Numbered from the stretch's first letter, positions 16,726 through 25,379 are shown. The stretch: 64,000 nt of DNA from Actinoplanes xinjiangensis (GCF_003148685.1 NZ_QGGR01000020.1:62001-126000); one strand, 5' to 3'. Translations and numbers: made by a program. The notes: generated by a model from the letters alone, not told the origin.

Positions 16726-17364
16726 GCGTTCCGACGCCTCGAGCCGGGCCCGCACCCGGGCCACCTGATCGGGGGACGGCCGGTCGCCGGCGGCGTCGTT
16801 GGCCACCCGGAGCGGATCGCCGCCCAGGAAGGCGGCCACGACCGCGGCCAGGTTCCGGTCGCTGAACTCGTCGTGGAGGGCGGCGAGCAACGGCAGACGG
16901 TCGGCGTCGGGAAACCCGTCCGGGTACGCCCGGCGCAGCGCCTCGACCGACGGCCGCAGATGGTCGGGCAGGAACCGGCGGGCGGGCGGCCGGATCGCGC
17001 CCGGCTCGGCGTGCGAGTAGTCGCGGGCCTCCACGACCAGCCCGTCCGGGCCGAACAGCAGCACGGTGCAGCCGGCGACGGTTCGCGCCACACCGCCGGG
17101 ATGGACGATCGCCCAATACTCCACGGTCGCCGTCTGCCCGGTGACGACCGGCTCCGCGAACCACACCTCGGCGGTCCTGGTGTAAGCGTCGAAACAATCG
17201 CGGAGGTACGCACGAAGGCCGTCCCGCCCGCGGTGGTACCGCCCGATCCCGGCCCAGTGGTCGCCGTGCGGCGCGTGGAGCGCGGCGATCGCCTCCACGT
17301 CACCCGCCGGCCAGGCGCTCCGCCATGTCTGCGCCCAGTGGCGCGCCCACTCCGCCGTCGTCAC
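16660..17364 (-). CDS. SnoaL/NTF2-like protein
   Basis: The 234-residue product starts at GTG 17364, with TAGGAT seven bases ahead. Residues 1-130 form an NTF2-like cone: WAQTWRSAWPAGDVEAIAALHA, YHRGRDGLRAYLRDCF, TVEYWAIVHPGG. The remainder is helical (LRPSVEALRRAYPDG...), with a polar tail lying inside the overlap with the EamA gene. Such folds serve as small cyclases, isomerases or binding proteins. Catalytic residues cannot be assigned. Confidence 0.7.
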   Translation of the reverse strand: MTTAEWARHWAQTWRSAWPAGDVEAIAALHAPHGDHWAGIGRYHRGRDGLRAYLRDCFDAYTRTAEVWFAEPVVTGQTATVEYWAIVHPGGVARTVAGCTVLLFGPDGLVVEARDYSHAEPGAIRPPARRFLPDHLRPSVEALRRAYPDGFPDADRLPLLAALHDEFSDRNLAAVVAAFLGGDPLRVANDAAGDRPSPDQVARVRARLEASERSADGEHGHPGEDHDRPERDPA

Positions 17365-17371
17365 CCGGCCG

Positions 17372-17377
17372 ATCCTA
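17372..17377 (-). promoter_or_regulatory. -10 element of the SnoaL-like gene (leaderless)
   Basis: TAGGAT on the minus strand, seven bases before GTG 17364, in the 22-base gap after the upstream gene. Confidence 0.5.
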
Positions 17378-17386
17378 GGGGTGGGG

Positions 17387-18130
17387 CTAACTGACGGCGT
17401 AGTTGCGCAGCAGCCGCAGCGCGCTCGCCGCCTCCGGGCCGGTGGCCTCCAGTTTCGTGTCGGCGGGCGACAGCCGCTGAGCGCCGACGCGGCAGAAGTC
17501 ACCGGCCGGGCCGGTGATCACGTTGCCGGCGGCCGGGTCGCCGAGATGCCAGGTCGAGCCGTCCGGGGCGGTCAGCTCGGCACGCACCGCGACCGGCGGC
17601 AGGCCGGCCAGGCGGAACGCGTACGGCAGGGTGCTCAGCCCCAGCCAGGCCACATGACGCAGACGGGCCGTGTCCGGGTAGTCGATGCCGAGCGGGACGG
17701 TGATATCGAACGCGTGCGCCCAGTGCTCGGCAAGCCGGGTGGTGGCGAGGGTGCGCGGCTTCAGCGGGGTGGCGACCCACCGTACCGGCCGGGCCGGATC
17801 CGCCGCCCGCAGCGCCGCGACCGACTCCCGCCGGGCCACCCGCCACCTGGCGAAGATCTCCGGGCCGTCGCCCCGTTCCGCCTCGACGAGAGCACCCATC
17901 GCCTCGTCGACGGTGGCGCCCAGCTCGTGCCAGCGGACCGGGTCGCCCTGCTCGCTGACGGTGGCGGTCACCGCCTCCTCGGTCTGTGCCAGGTGCAGCA
18001 GCACGTCGGCCACCGACCAGCCGGCCGCCGCCGACGGGGTGGCCCAGTCGGCCGGGCCGAGGCCGGCCAGCACCGTCTCCAGCTGCTGCTGCTCGGCTTC
18101 CAGGTCGTCGAACACGTCGGTGTGCGCCAC
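17387..18130 (-). CDS. TIGR03084-like DinB-fold metal-binding protein
   Basis: The 247-residue product starts at GTG 18130 after ggggatc. It has the DinB/maleylpyruvate-isomerase fold: an opening helix EQQQLETVLAGLG, WSVADVLLHLAQTEEAV with the metal His, and TRLAEHWAHAFDI with the second and third ligands. A small C-terminal domain starts with VRAELTAPDGSTWHLGDP. This family includes mycothiol-dependent isomerases and S-transferases. The actual substrate is unknown. Confidence 0.82.
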   Translation of the reverse strand: MAHTDVFDDLEAEQQQLETVLAGLGPADWATPSAAAGWSVADVLLHLAQTEEAVTATVSEQGDPVRWHELGATVDEAMGALVEAERGDGPEIFARWRVARRESVAALRAADPARPVRWVATPLKPRTLATTRLAEHWAHAFDITVPLGIDYPDTARLRHVAWLGLSTLPYAFRLAGLPPVAVRAELTAPDGSTWHLGDPAAGNVITGPAGDFCRVGAQRLSPADTKLEATGPEAASALRLLRNYAVS

Positions 18131-18182
18131 GGCTGATCCCCTAACCAAGCGACTGTGGAGGACCGGTGCAGCATAGACGGCC

Positions 18183-18188
18183 TACGAT
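18183..18188 (+). promoter_or_regulatory. -10 element of the VOC gene (leaderless)
   Basis: TACGAT six bases before ATG 18195, with no ribosome binding site. Confidence 0.55.
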
Positions 18189-18194
18189 CGGCCG

Positions 18195-18578
18195 ATGGCC
18201 GACTTCGCCCAGATCTCCCTCGGTGTCAACGACTGCGAGCGCGCCGGCGCCTTCTGGGCCGCCGCGCTGGGCTGGGTACGGCGGCCACCCCGCTGGGACG
18301 GCGACGACTGGATCGTCATCGAACCCCCGCCGGGGCGGCCGGGTGCGCCGATCGCGATGGACGACAGTGGGAGTCCCGCCGAGGAGTTCCCCCGTGTCCA
18401 CCTCGACCTGCTGGCCGGTGATGCGGGGCTGGACGCCGAGGTGGAACGGCTTCTCGCCCTCGGAGCGACCCGTGTGGACTGGCCGTTCTATCCGGAGCCG
18501 GGGGAGCGGCATCCGGAGGAGACGCCGTTCGTGGTGCTTGCCGACCCGGAGGGCAACCGGTTCTGCGTCGCCGCCTGA
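18195..18578 (+). CDS. VOC-superfamily (glyoxalase-like) protein
   Basis: The 127-residue product is a single VOC domain made of two beta-alpha-beta-beta-beta units: FAQISLGVNDCERAGAFWAA at the start, RVHLDLLAGDAGLDAEVERL in the middle and FVVLADPEGNRFCVA at the end. Metal ligands typical of the fold (His in VHLDL, Glu near the end) can be placed. Members degrade or bind electrophiles and antibiotics. It stands alone as a leaderless gene. Confidence 0.85.
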   Translation: MADFAQISLGVNDCERAGAFWAAALGWVRRPPRWDGDDWIVIEPPPGRPGAPIAMDDSGSPAEEFPRVHLDLLAGDAGLDAEVERLLALGATRVDWPFYPEPGERHPEETPFVVLADPEGNRFCVAA

Positions 18579-18596
18579 GCGATCACGACTCGGACA

Positions 18597-18715
18597 TCCC
18601 CGTCCCCGTCGCCGTCGCCGTCGCCGTGGCTCCCCGTCTCCGTCGTCGTCTTCTTCTGCCGTTGCCGTTCGGCGTTGTTGTCGTCGTCTCCTTCGGCGTT
18701 GCCGTTGCGCCGTTG
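18597..18715. repeat. Trinucleotide-rich low-complexity tract
   Basis: The sequence is dominated by gtc/cgt/ttg triplets (gtccccgtcgccgtcgccgtc, then ttgccgtt and gttgttgtcgtc). It is non-coding and lies between the VOC gene and the 574-residue protein gene. No ORF here has gene-like codon use. Confidence 0.6.
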
Positions 18716-18747
18716 ACGTCGCCGGCAGAATTGTCGTAGGGCGTCGT

Positions 18748-18753
18748 TAGCAT
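18748..18753 (+). promoter_or_regulatory. -10 element of the 574-residue protein gene (leaderless)
   Basis: TAGCAT seven bases before ATG 18761. Confidence 0.55.
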
Positions 18754-18760
18754 CCGCGGC

Positions 18761-20485
18761 ATGAGTTCAGCCATCGTGACGTCAGCCCGTCGGGCCCTTG
18801 ACCGGTTCCCCGCCGGTGACGGTTCGGGTGCCTCGGCGGCCGCGGTCGTCTCACCGGCCTCGGTTGCCTCTCCCGCCGAGCGTGCCGCGTGGGCCGACGC
18901 GCTCATCGACAGCGGTGATCTGGACGCCGCCGCGGGGCAGGTGATCGCCGCGTTGCGGGTCGATGCGCAGGCTCCCGAGACGTTGCTGACCGTGGTGCGC
19001 CGCTTCACCGGCGACCACGCGCGAGCCGTGATGGCCGCCGCCATCGACCACGGGCGGGTCAACGCGGCGTCCAACGACTGGACGCCGAGGCCATCGCCGG
19101 CGGGTGCGGTCGCGCACCTCGCCGCGGGATCGGACGACGCCGAGGAGGCGCTGCTGCGGGCGGTGCTCGTGGTCCGGGAATACGAGGACCACCCCACCGC
19201 CTGGTACCCCCGCAACCGGGCACACCGCATCGGTGAGGTGCTGACCGTGCTGGCCGGCGCGCATCCCGGCGAGCCGGAACGGCTGGACCGCTGGGCGCAG
19301 ATCCTCGGTGACGCCGACCGTCCCCGGCTGGCCGCTGCCGCCGCCCTGCTGGCGCCGCTCGGCCTGGCCGAGATCGACCGCCGCTGCGGCGGAGTCGACG
19401 ACGACACCGCCGGTTTCGAGGCCGTCCCCCTGGCACGCGCCCTCGCCGGGTCCGGCCGGACGACGGAGGCCCTGGAACTGGCCGCACGTCTGGAGCCGGA
19501 GTGGCGGCAACAGGCTCTCGTCGCCGTGTCAGAGGTTGTGACGGACGAGCGGGAGGCGCGGGCCGTGGTGGCGGCATTCCGGGCCTGTCCCAAGGCCGGC
19601 CGCGAACGTGGCCAGCAGCGGGCACACCGATATCGGCTCGCCCGGATGCTGCTCACGTTCGACCGGATCGACGACGCGCTGGCCGAGTTGACCAAGATGC
19701 GCGACCCCCGCGCCGTGGGGCACGGTCCCGCCGAACTGGCAGGAGAGATCGTGCAATGGCTCAGCCGGCGACCCGAGCAGGCCACCGGGGAGCGCCTGCG
19801 GACCCTGCTCGACGTGCTGGAATCCCCGCACGTCTTCCACCAGGATCTGGGCGAGCAGGTCACCGCGACCCTGCACCGGGTGTTCGTGCTCGCCGACCCG
19901 GCACTGCGCACCGAGATCACCGGCACCCGCGCGGCGGCCCTCCGGGCGAAGTCGCGATCCTACGAGCGGGCGCTGGTCGACGCTGGTCTGGCAGCCGGGC
20001 TGCTCACCCACGGCCGGCCGGACGAGGCGACGGCCCTCCTGCGCGGCGCCGTGTCGACGGTACGGGGAGCGCGCCTGCACCGGATGGCGGAAACCCTGAT
20101 CGGGGCCGCAGCAGACGCCGACCTGCCCGAGCGCGATCCCGGCCTGTTCAACGAGTTCCTCGGCGCGGTCGCGGACCTGGCGTTCGCCGGGCCACCGGAG
20201 AGCACCGCGGTGGCCGTCCGTCTCGGTCCCGTGGGCCGCGCCACGGCCACGCGGCTGCTCGACCGGTTCCAGAAGGAATACGTCGGCCGATGGGCCGGAT
20301 GGCTCGCCCGGGCAGCGGCCGAGACCGGTGACTTCGACACCCTGCACACCCTGCTGGAGAACGCGGTCGACCAGCCGACGGCATTGGCGATCGGCCGCCG
20401 GCTGGCCGCCGCCCTGACCCGCAACGGCAACCTGACCGACGCCCACGCAGTGGCCGACGCATACGGCCTACGGCTTCCGGGGTGA
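18761..20485 (+). CDS. Large alpha-helical repeat protein of unknown function
   Basis: The 574-residue product has no signal peptide or membrane helix. From about residue 40 onward it is a chain of Ala/Leu-rich helix pairs with the TPR/HEAT-like rhythm, for example DLDAAAGQVIAALRVD, GRTTEALELAARLEPEW, RIDDALAELTKM, RPDEATALLRGAVSTV and NLTDAHAVADAYGL. This suggests an extended solenoid scaffold. No catalytic motif was found and I do not recognise the family. The next gene is convergent and unrelated. Confidence 0.7.
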   Translation: MSSAIVTSARRALDRFPAGDGSGASAAAVVSPASVASPAERAAWADALIDSGDLDAAAGQVIAALRVDAQAPETLLTVVRRFTGDHARAVMAAAIDHGRVNAASNDWTPRPSPAGAVAHLAAGSDDAEEALLRAVLVVREYEDHPTAWYPRNRAHRIGEVLTVLAGAHPGEPERLDRWAQILGDADRPRLAAAAALLAPLGLAEIDRRCGGVDDDTAGFEAVPLARALAGSGRTTEALELAARLEPEWRQQALVAVSEVVTDEREARAVVAAFRACPKAGRERGQQRAHRYRLARMLLTFDRIDDALAELTKMRDPRAVGHGPAELAGEIVQWLSRRPEQATGERLRTLLDVLESPHVFHQDLGEQVTATLHRVFVLADPALRTEITGTRAAALRAKSRSYERALVDAGLAAGLLTHGRPDEATALLRGAVSTVRGARLHRMAETLIGAAADADLPERDPGLFNEFLGAVADLAFAGPPESTAVAVRLGPVGRATATRLLDRFQKEYVGRWAGWLARAAAETGDFDTLHTLLENAVDQPTALAIGRRLAAALTRNGNLTDAHAVADAYGLRLPG

Positions 20486-20564
20486 TGCATACGATCTACG
20501 GCTTCGCAGGGTAAGCCGGATCCCGCTGTGCCGGGTCGCCCGTCCCCGGGGCGGTTCGGGCCCC

Positions 20565-20690
20565 GCAGGGAGCCGGAGCGGGGTAGTCGGGCCGTGCAGT
20601 GAGCTGGACCGGCGCAGTGCGAACCCCGCAGCGAGCCGGACCGGGGCCAGTGCGGCCCGGCAGCGAGTCGGCCGGCCCCGCGGCGCCCCG
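20565..20690. repeat. Four imperfect 32-base direct repeats
   Basis: Copies begin with GCAG-n-GAGC at 20565, 20596, 20628 and 20660 (spacing 31, 32, 32) and share GCAGnGAGCcGGAcCGGgGcAGTGCGG. They occupy the 262-base gap between the 574-residue gene and the DoxX-like gene. No spacers and no cas genes are present, so this is not a CRISPR. Confidence 0.7.
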
Positions 20691-20747
20691 GACCGGCCGC
20701 GCCGGTGCATGGCGACGAACGATCCGGGGCGGGCGCCGACTTGGTGG

Positions 20748-21098
20748 TCAGTAATGGTGCAGGAGATTGACCACCAGGTCGGCGACGACGGTGACGAAGA
20801 AGATCGCCCAGCCGACGAGGTTGCGGGACCCGACGCGCAGATGAGCGACGAGTGCGCCGGTGAAGTACAGGACCAGGCCGGCGGCGGCCAGCGTGCCGAG
20901 CAGGGGCACCGCGAACCCGATCAGCAGCCCGGCCGTGCCTGCCGCCAGCAGCGAACCCAGCACCGGCACGTACCTGCGGGGGATGCGTTTCATGTCCGCC
21001 TGGGACTTCGGATATTCGTGGCCGATCAGGTAGAAGACGGCGGCGCTGCCGGTGAAGAAAGCGGTGACGAGCGTGACGACGGTGTATGCCGTGGACAA
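20748..21098 (-). CDS. DoxX-like small membrane protein
   Basis: The 116-residue product starts at TTG 21098, supported by a strong GAGGAGGA seven to thirteen bases upstream. It has four hydrophobic helices: VVTLVTAFFTGSAAVFYLIG, VLGSLLAAGTAGLLIGFAVP, LGTLAAAGLVLYFTGALVAHL and LVGWAIFFVTVVADLVV. A PKSQADMKRIP loop follows the first. This is the DoxX-like arrangement of quinone-associated or housekeeping inner-membrane proteins of unclear activity. Confidence 0.78.
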   Translation of the reverse strand: MSTAYTVVTLVTAFFTGSAAVFYLIGHEYPKSQADMKRIPRRYVPVLGSLLAAGTAGLLIGFAVPLLGTLAAAGLVLYFTGALVAHLRVGSRNLVGWAIFFVTVVADLVVNLLHHY

Positions 21099-21634
21099 CG
21101 GATCCTCCTCGATGGTCGATCGCAGAGGAGGGACGGGCGGGGCGATCAGAACGTGACAGCTGCGGCGGAATCCGTCGCCGTGTTCGAGTCGCGCCGTGGT
21201 CGGCGTTGCGGTCGGCCGATTTGACGGTGGCCGCCCGGGACGGCGCCGAGGCAGGGGAGTGTCCTCGACGACCCGTGGAACCGGGCGGCCACCTGACCTG
21301 TGGCGGTCTCCGCCGGGACCGGCGCGCTGCCAAGATCGGCGCGCTGCCGACGGCGCGGGCGTGCCGAATCGGCATCCGGCCGAATCGGCGCACTGCTCCC
21401 AATGGCGCGTTACCGACGGCGTGGGGTGTGGGCCCAGCCGAACGGGCGCGTTACCAGGACCGGCGTCCTGCCGACAGCGTCGGCCGGCCTATTCGAGCCC
21501 ACCCGCCTGATGGGAACGGTGCTCCGGGACCATGGGCCCCGATCGGATCGAGGCCCGACGGCCTGCCGGGCCTGCTCATCGGCGGTCTCCGGCTCATCGG
21601 CGGCCTGTGGCTCATCGGCGATTCCCTGCGGGAG
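21099..21634. other. 536-base non-coding region with degenerate repeats
   Basis: No frame shows gene-like codon use throughout. It holds two GGCGCGCTGCC copies (21321, 21338) and three copies of GCTCATCGGCG exactly 18 bases apart (21574, 21592, 21610). The 18-base set sits just past the stop of the next minus-strand gene and may affect its 3' end. Otherwise nothing was seen. Confidence 0.5.
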
Positions 21635-22207
21635 TCACCGCTTGCCGACAAGGGTCTGCACGACCGGCCGGCCCGCGTCGGCGACCAGACGGGTCAGCAG
21701 CGTGCCGAACGGATCCCGCCGGCTGCCGTCGGGCTGTTCGCGCAGGAGGGGCTGCACCCGCATAGGAGGCTGGCCGCTCGGTTTGAGCAGGTAGGCCGAT
21801 GTCGTCCCGGCCATCAGGTTGCCGTCCCGGATGACGTGCAGTTCCATGCGCTCCATCTCGAGCCACCGGGCGGCGCGGGCGCGGCCGTTGCGGATGTGTA
21901 CGAGGCCGTTCTCGTAGGCGTACACCGACTGGCTGCCCCGGAACGGGAACACGATCGCCCAGCCCAGGCCGCAGACTCCGATCGCCAGCGCTACGACCGC
22001 CACCGGGATCAGGGGCCGGAAGTAGGTGCCGGCGAGGTAGAACAGTGCGAACGCGACGGCGAACGAGACCACGCTCAGGACCAGCGCGAGCAGGGCCGTC
22101 CGGGCCGGGCCGCCGTTGTCGCGATGGCCGACCGGCGCGCCGAGGTCGTGGGCGGCGGCGAGCGCGGCGACCTTCGCCGGGATCTGTGTGGTCTCGTCGG
22201 TGTCCAT
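21635..22207 (-). CDS. Two-helix membrane protein with PH-like domain (DUF6585-like)
   Basis: The 190-residue product starts at ATG 22207. Residues 1-35 are cytoplasmic. Two membrane helices follow at about 36-60 (LLALVLSVVSFAVAFALFYL) and 66-88. The soluble C-terminal domain begins VFPFRGSQSVYAYENGLVHI, has a beta-rich AARWLEMERMELHVIRDG stretch, and reads like the PH-like DUF6585 domain. Function is unknown. It appears to be monocistronic. Confidence 0.65.
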   Translation of the reverse strand: MDTDETTQIPAKVAALAAAHDLGAPVGHRDNGGPARTALLALVLSVVSFAVAFALFYLAGTYFRPLIPVAVVALAIGVCGLGWAIVFPFRGSQSVYAYENGLVHIRNGRARAARWLEMERMELHVIRDGNLMAGTTSAYLLKPSGQPPMRVQPLLREQPDGSRRDPFGTLLTRLVADAGRPVVQTLVGKR

Positions 22208-22617
22208 GCTGGTCAGCCCCCACGTGCTCGCCTGTCGGAGAGGGCATCATGCGCGTGATCTCTGTCAAAAATCTTGCAGTGTTATTTCAGCGGGTCTCAC
22301 GACCTGTCGGCCGTTGGCGCAGCGAGTCCGCCCGGTGGCGATGGTCGGCCGCCCACCCGGCGTCGAAGCGGGGAACAGCGGGAAGGCGGCCCGGGCGAGA
22401 TGAACCGCGGCCGAGTGCCGGCGGCGGTCGCCGAGCGTCCCGGGAACGGTCTCGTGCGCGTCGTCGTCCGGGGCCGGGTCGTTGCGGTGGGAGGGGGCGT
22501 AGACCGTACGAGGGCAAAGGTTTTCAAGGTTTCAACACCTGATACAGCAATGTGTCACCGACCTTTCATCCGCCCTGTTGATCATGAATGGACACTGAAC
22601 GGAAGGTTGGGCAAAGT
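22208..22617. other. 410-base intergenic region upstream of the sulfotransferase
   Basis: Two AT-rich patches stand out: tcaaaaatcttgcagtgtta near 22264-22283 and a direct repeat AAGGTTTTCA/AAGGTTTCA near 22515-22535. GATACA near 22540 is a possible -10 site. These probably carry the divergent promoters of the flanking genes. No gene was found. Confidence 0.4.
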
Positions 22618-23691
22618 ATGCCGAAGCGCGTATTCGTGCACATCGGTGCACCGAAAACCGGCAGCACCTATGTGCAGAACGTGCTTTTCGGCAACGCCGA
22701 GCGCCTGGAGCGGGCCGGCATCCTGATTCCGGCCACGTTCAGTGCGCACGACCAGGCGATGACCGACCTGCGGCAGGTGCCGTGGCGCGACCCGGACCTG
22801 TACTGGACGTGGGACCGGCTGCTGGAGCGGTTCGAGCGCTGGCCCGGCGACGTGGTGCTGACCAGCGAGGGTTTCGGTGCCGCCACCGCCGACCAGGCGA
22901 AACGGGCCGTGGAGAGCCTGCGGCCGGCCGAGGTGCACGTCGTCGTGGCGGCCCGTGACCTGTGGCGGACCCTGCCGTCGATGTGGCAGCAGAGCATCCG
23001 GGCCCGCAGTACCTGGCGTTTCGGGGACTTCCTCACCGCGGTGGAGGAGGGGAAGTTCGAGGGGTTCTGGGAGCATTACACCGCGAACCGGATGTTTCAG
23101 CGCTGGGGCGACCTGGTGCCGCCCGCGCAGCGGCACATCGTCACCGTCCCGCAGCCGGGCGCGCCGCACGATCTGCTGTGGAGACGGTTCGCCGGTGTCC
23201 TCGGGGTCCCGGACGGCGTCTGTGAACTCGCGGCACCGGAGTCGAACCCGTCGCTGGGTGCGCCGGAGATCGAGGTGCTGCGCCGGGTCAACGGGGCGCT
23301 CGGCGACCTCTATCCGCACCGGCTTCCCTACCAGCGGGTCGTGCATCAGCATCTGCTGCGGGCGGTGCTGCAGCAGCGCGACAACGACAAGCGTTTCGGG
23401 GTCGGCCTGGACCGGGCGGAGTGGGTCGCCGAACTCGCCGATCAGCAGATCAAGGAACTGCAGGACTATCCGTGCCACATCGTCGGGGACCTCGCCGAGT
23501 TGCGCCCGGGCCGGATGACCGAGTCGGCCAGCCCGGACGACCTCGACGACCGGCAGATCCTGGACGCCGCGATCCAGACCATCGTCGGCATGATCACCCA
23601 CGCGGAGTCGCTGCGGCAGCAGGTGCCGCAGCAACCCGCGGGGATGATGGCCCGCGTCAAGCGCGGCGTGCGCCGCCGGTTAGTCTCGTAG
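22618..23691 (+). CDS. Sulfotransferase-like protein
   Basis: The 357-residue product starts at ATG 22618 with ggaagg upstream. The PAPS-binding 5' phosphosulfate loop is clear: FVHIGAPKTGSTYVQNVL (about 5-22). A second segment, VVVAARDLWRTLPSMWQQS, matches the 3' phosphate-binding RDP/S-type motif. The rest is alpha/beta and ends in a basic tail KRGVRRRLVS. Members transfer sulfate to sugars or other acceptors; here no glycosyltransferase cluster indicates the acceptor. The AT-rich leader is unlike neighbouring DNA. The 3' end overlaps the ABC permease gene by 12 bases. Confidence 0.8.
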   Translation: MPKRVFVHIGAPKTGSTYVQNVLFGNAERLERAGILIPATFSAHDQAMTDLRQVPWRDPDLYWTWDRLLERFERWPGDVVLTSEGFGAATADQAKRAVESLRPAEVHVVVAARDLWRTLPSMWQQSIRARSTWRFGDFLTAVEEGKFEGFWEHYTANRMFQRWGDLVPPAQRHIVTVPQPGAPHDLLWRRFAGVLGVPDGVCELAAPESNPSLGAPEIEVLRRVNGALGDLYPHRLPYQRVVHQHLLRAVLQQRDNDKRFGVGLDRAEWVAELADQQIKELQDYPCHIVGDLAELRPGRMTESASPDDLDDRQILDAAIQTIVGMITHAESLRQQVPQQPAGMMARVKRGVRRRLVS

Positions 23692-24459
23692 CCTCCGGTA
23701 CGCCCGCGCCGACAGCGGAATGAAGATCGCGGCCAGCAGCAGCGGCCAGCCCAGTGCCAGCCACACCGCGTGGTCGGCCAGCACGCCGCCGGTCAGCCCG
23801 GTCGGATTGCCGAACAGCTCCCGCGCCGCCGTCGCGGTCGCCGACAGCGGATTCCACGCGGCGACCGCGCCGAGCCACGCCGGCATCGTCTCGGCCGACA
23901 CGATCGCCGTCGACAGGAAACCGATCGGCCACACCAGCACCTGCACGGCCGCGGTCGCGCCGCCCCCGCGGAACGTCAGGCCCACGAAGATCCCGATCCA
24001 CAACATCGAGAACCTCAGGAGCAACAGCAGGAGTACGGCCAGAGCGGCCGACCCCGGATCCGAGGTGATGCGCCAGCCGATCGCCAGGCCGCCCACGAGA
24101 AGCACCGCGAGTTCGGCCGCCGAGTTCGTCATGTCCGCGCCGACCCGGCCGAGCGCCGGCGACGCGCTGCCGATCGGCATCGAGCGGAACCGGTCGGTGA
24201 TGCCCTTCCCGGCGTCCGCGGCCATCTTCGTGGCCGTCGTCTCGACACCGAACATCATGCTCAGCGCCATCATGCCGGGCAGCAGGAACGCGATGTAGTC
24301 GCCGCCGCCGGGCACGTTGATCGCGCCGCCGAACAGGAACCCGAACACCAGCAGCAGCATGATCGAGAACAACAGTCCGAAGACCGGGCCCCACGGTTCG
24401 CGTCGCCAGTGGGCGAGTTCCCGCCGGGTGAGGATCCATCCCGCGCGCATCGTGGTCAT
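23680..24459 (-). CDS. ABC-2 permease, DrrB type
   Basis: The 259-residue product starts at ATG 24459, which overlaps the ATPase stop as ATGA. It has six hydrophobic helices (FGLLFSIMLLLVFGFLFGGA, YIAFLLPGMMALSMMFG, LAVLLVGGLAIGW and others) and the ABC-2 signature region around GKGITDRFRSMPIGS. It would form the membrane channel of an exporter with the upstream ATPase, probably for a hydrophobic drug or lipid. Confidence 0.92.
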   Translation of the reverse strand: MTTMRAGWILTRRELAHWRREPWGPVFGLLFSIMLLLVFGFLFGGAINVPGGGDYIAFLLPGMMALSMMFGVETTATKMAADAGKGITDRFRSMPIGSASPALGRVGADMTNSAAELAVLLVGGLAIGWRITSDPGSAALAVLLLLLLRFSMLWIGIFVGLTFRGGGATAAVQVLVWPIGFLSTAIVSAETMPAWLGAVAAWNPLSATATAARELFGNPTGLTGGVLADHAVWLALGWPLLLAAIFIPLSARAYRRLRD

Positions 24460-25364
24460 CGGATCGCCTCCTTGCTGATCAGCTTCAGGAACGCCTCGTC
24501 CAGGGTGGGGCGGCGCAGTTGCAGGTCCTCGACGGTGATGCCCAGGTCGTCGAGGGTGCGGACGATGTCGATCAGGCTGGTGGTGACCTCGACGGTGATC
24601 GTCCGGTTCTCCTCGTCGGCTTCCGCGCCCAGCCGGCGGGCGGTCTCCGCCAGGCGGTCGTGCACGGTGATCGTCACCCGGTCGCCGCCCACCTCGCGTT
24701 TCAGCTTCTCCGGCGTCCCCTCGGCGATCACCCGGCCGTGGTCGACGACGGTGATCGCGGCGGCCAGCTGGTCGGCCTCGTCCAGGTACTGCGTGGTCAG
24801 CAGGACCGTGGTGCCGCGCGCCGCGATCTCGCGGATGGTCGTCCACACCTCGTTGCGGGCGCGCGGGTCGAGGCCGGTGGTCGGCTCGTCGAGGAACAGC
24901 ACGGCCGGGGTCAGGATCAGGCCGGCCGCGATGTCGAGCCGGCGCCGCATGCCGCCGGAGTAGGTCTTCACCGGCCGGTCCGCCGCCTCGGTCAGGCCGA
25001 ACGTGCCGAGCAGGTCACCGGCGCGGGTCTCGGCATCGGTCCTGGTCAGGCCGTAGAGGCGGCCGAACATCACCAGGTTCTGCCGGCCGCTGAGCACCTC
25101 GTCGACGGCCGCGTTCTGCCCGACCAGGCCGATGCTGCGGCGCACCTGCGCGGCCTGGGTGCGCACGTCGAACCCGGCCACGCTCGCCGTCCCCTCGTCG
25201 ACGTCGATCAGGGTGGCCAGGGCCTTCACCGCGGTGGTCTTGCCGGCGCCGTTCGGGCCGAGCAGGCCGTGGATGACGCCGGCCGGCACGTGCAGGTCGA
25301 ACCCGTCCAGGGCGGACAGGTCGCCGTATCGCTTGCGCAGTCCTTCAGCGATCAGGGTGTGCAC
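24456..25364 (-). CDS. ABC transporter ATPase, DrrA type
   Basis: The 302-residue product has Walker A GLLGPNGAGKTT, signature YSGGMRRRLD, Walker B AVLFLDEPTTGLDP and the switch His in LLTTQYLDEADQL. The C-terminal 80 residues (ITVHDRLAETARRLGAEADE..., TLDDLGITVEDLQLRRPTLDEAFL) are the domain typical of daunorubicin-resistance ATPases. With the coupled permease it forms a two-gene exporter. A TetR gene diverges from a shared 79-base control region with palindromes. Confidence 0.93.
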   Translation of the reverse strand: MHTLIAEGLRKRYGDLSALDGFDLHVPAGVIHGLLGPNGAGKTTAVKALATLIDVDEGTASVAGFDVRTQAAQVRRSIGLVGQNAAVDEVLSGRQNLVMFGRLYGLTRTDAETRAGDLLGTFGLTEAADRPVKTYSGGMRRRLDIAAGLILTPAVLFLDEPTTGLDPRARNEVWTTIREIAARGTTVLLTTQYLDEADQLAAAITVVDHGRVIAEGTPEKLKREVGGDRVTITVHDRLAETARRLGAEADEENRTITVEVTTSLIDIVRTLDDLGITVEDLQLRRPTLDEAFLKLISKEAIR

Positions 25365-25379
25365 GGGTGCTCCTTAAAC

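Noticed and set aside
20565..20690. CRISPR-like array
   Set aside because: Repeats are imperfect and directly adjoining, with no unique spacers and no cas genes.
22249..22542. Possible gene starting MRVISVKNLAVLFQ with a ggagaggg site
   Set aside because: Third-position GC is low at first, then the product becomes Arg/Ser/Gly-rich filler; it does not look coded and crosses the sulfotransferase promoter region.
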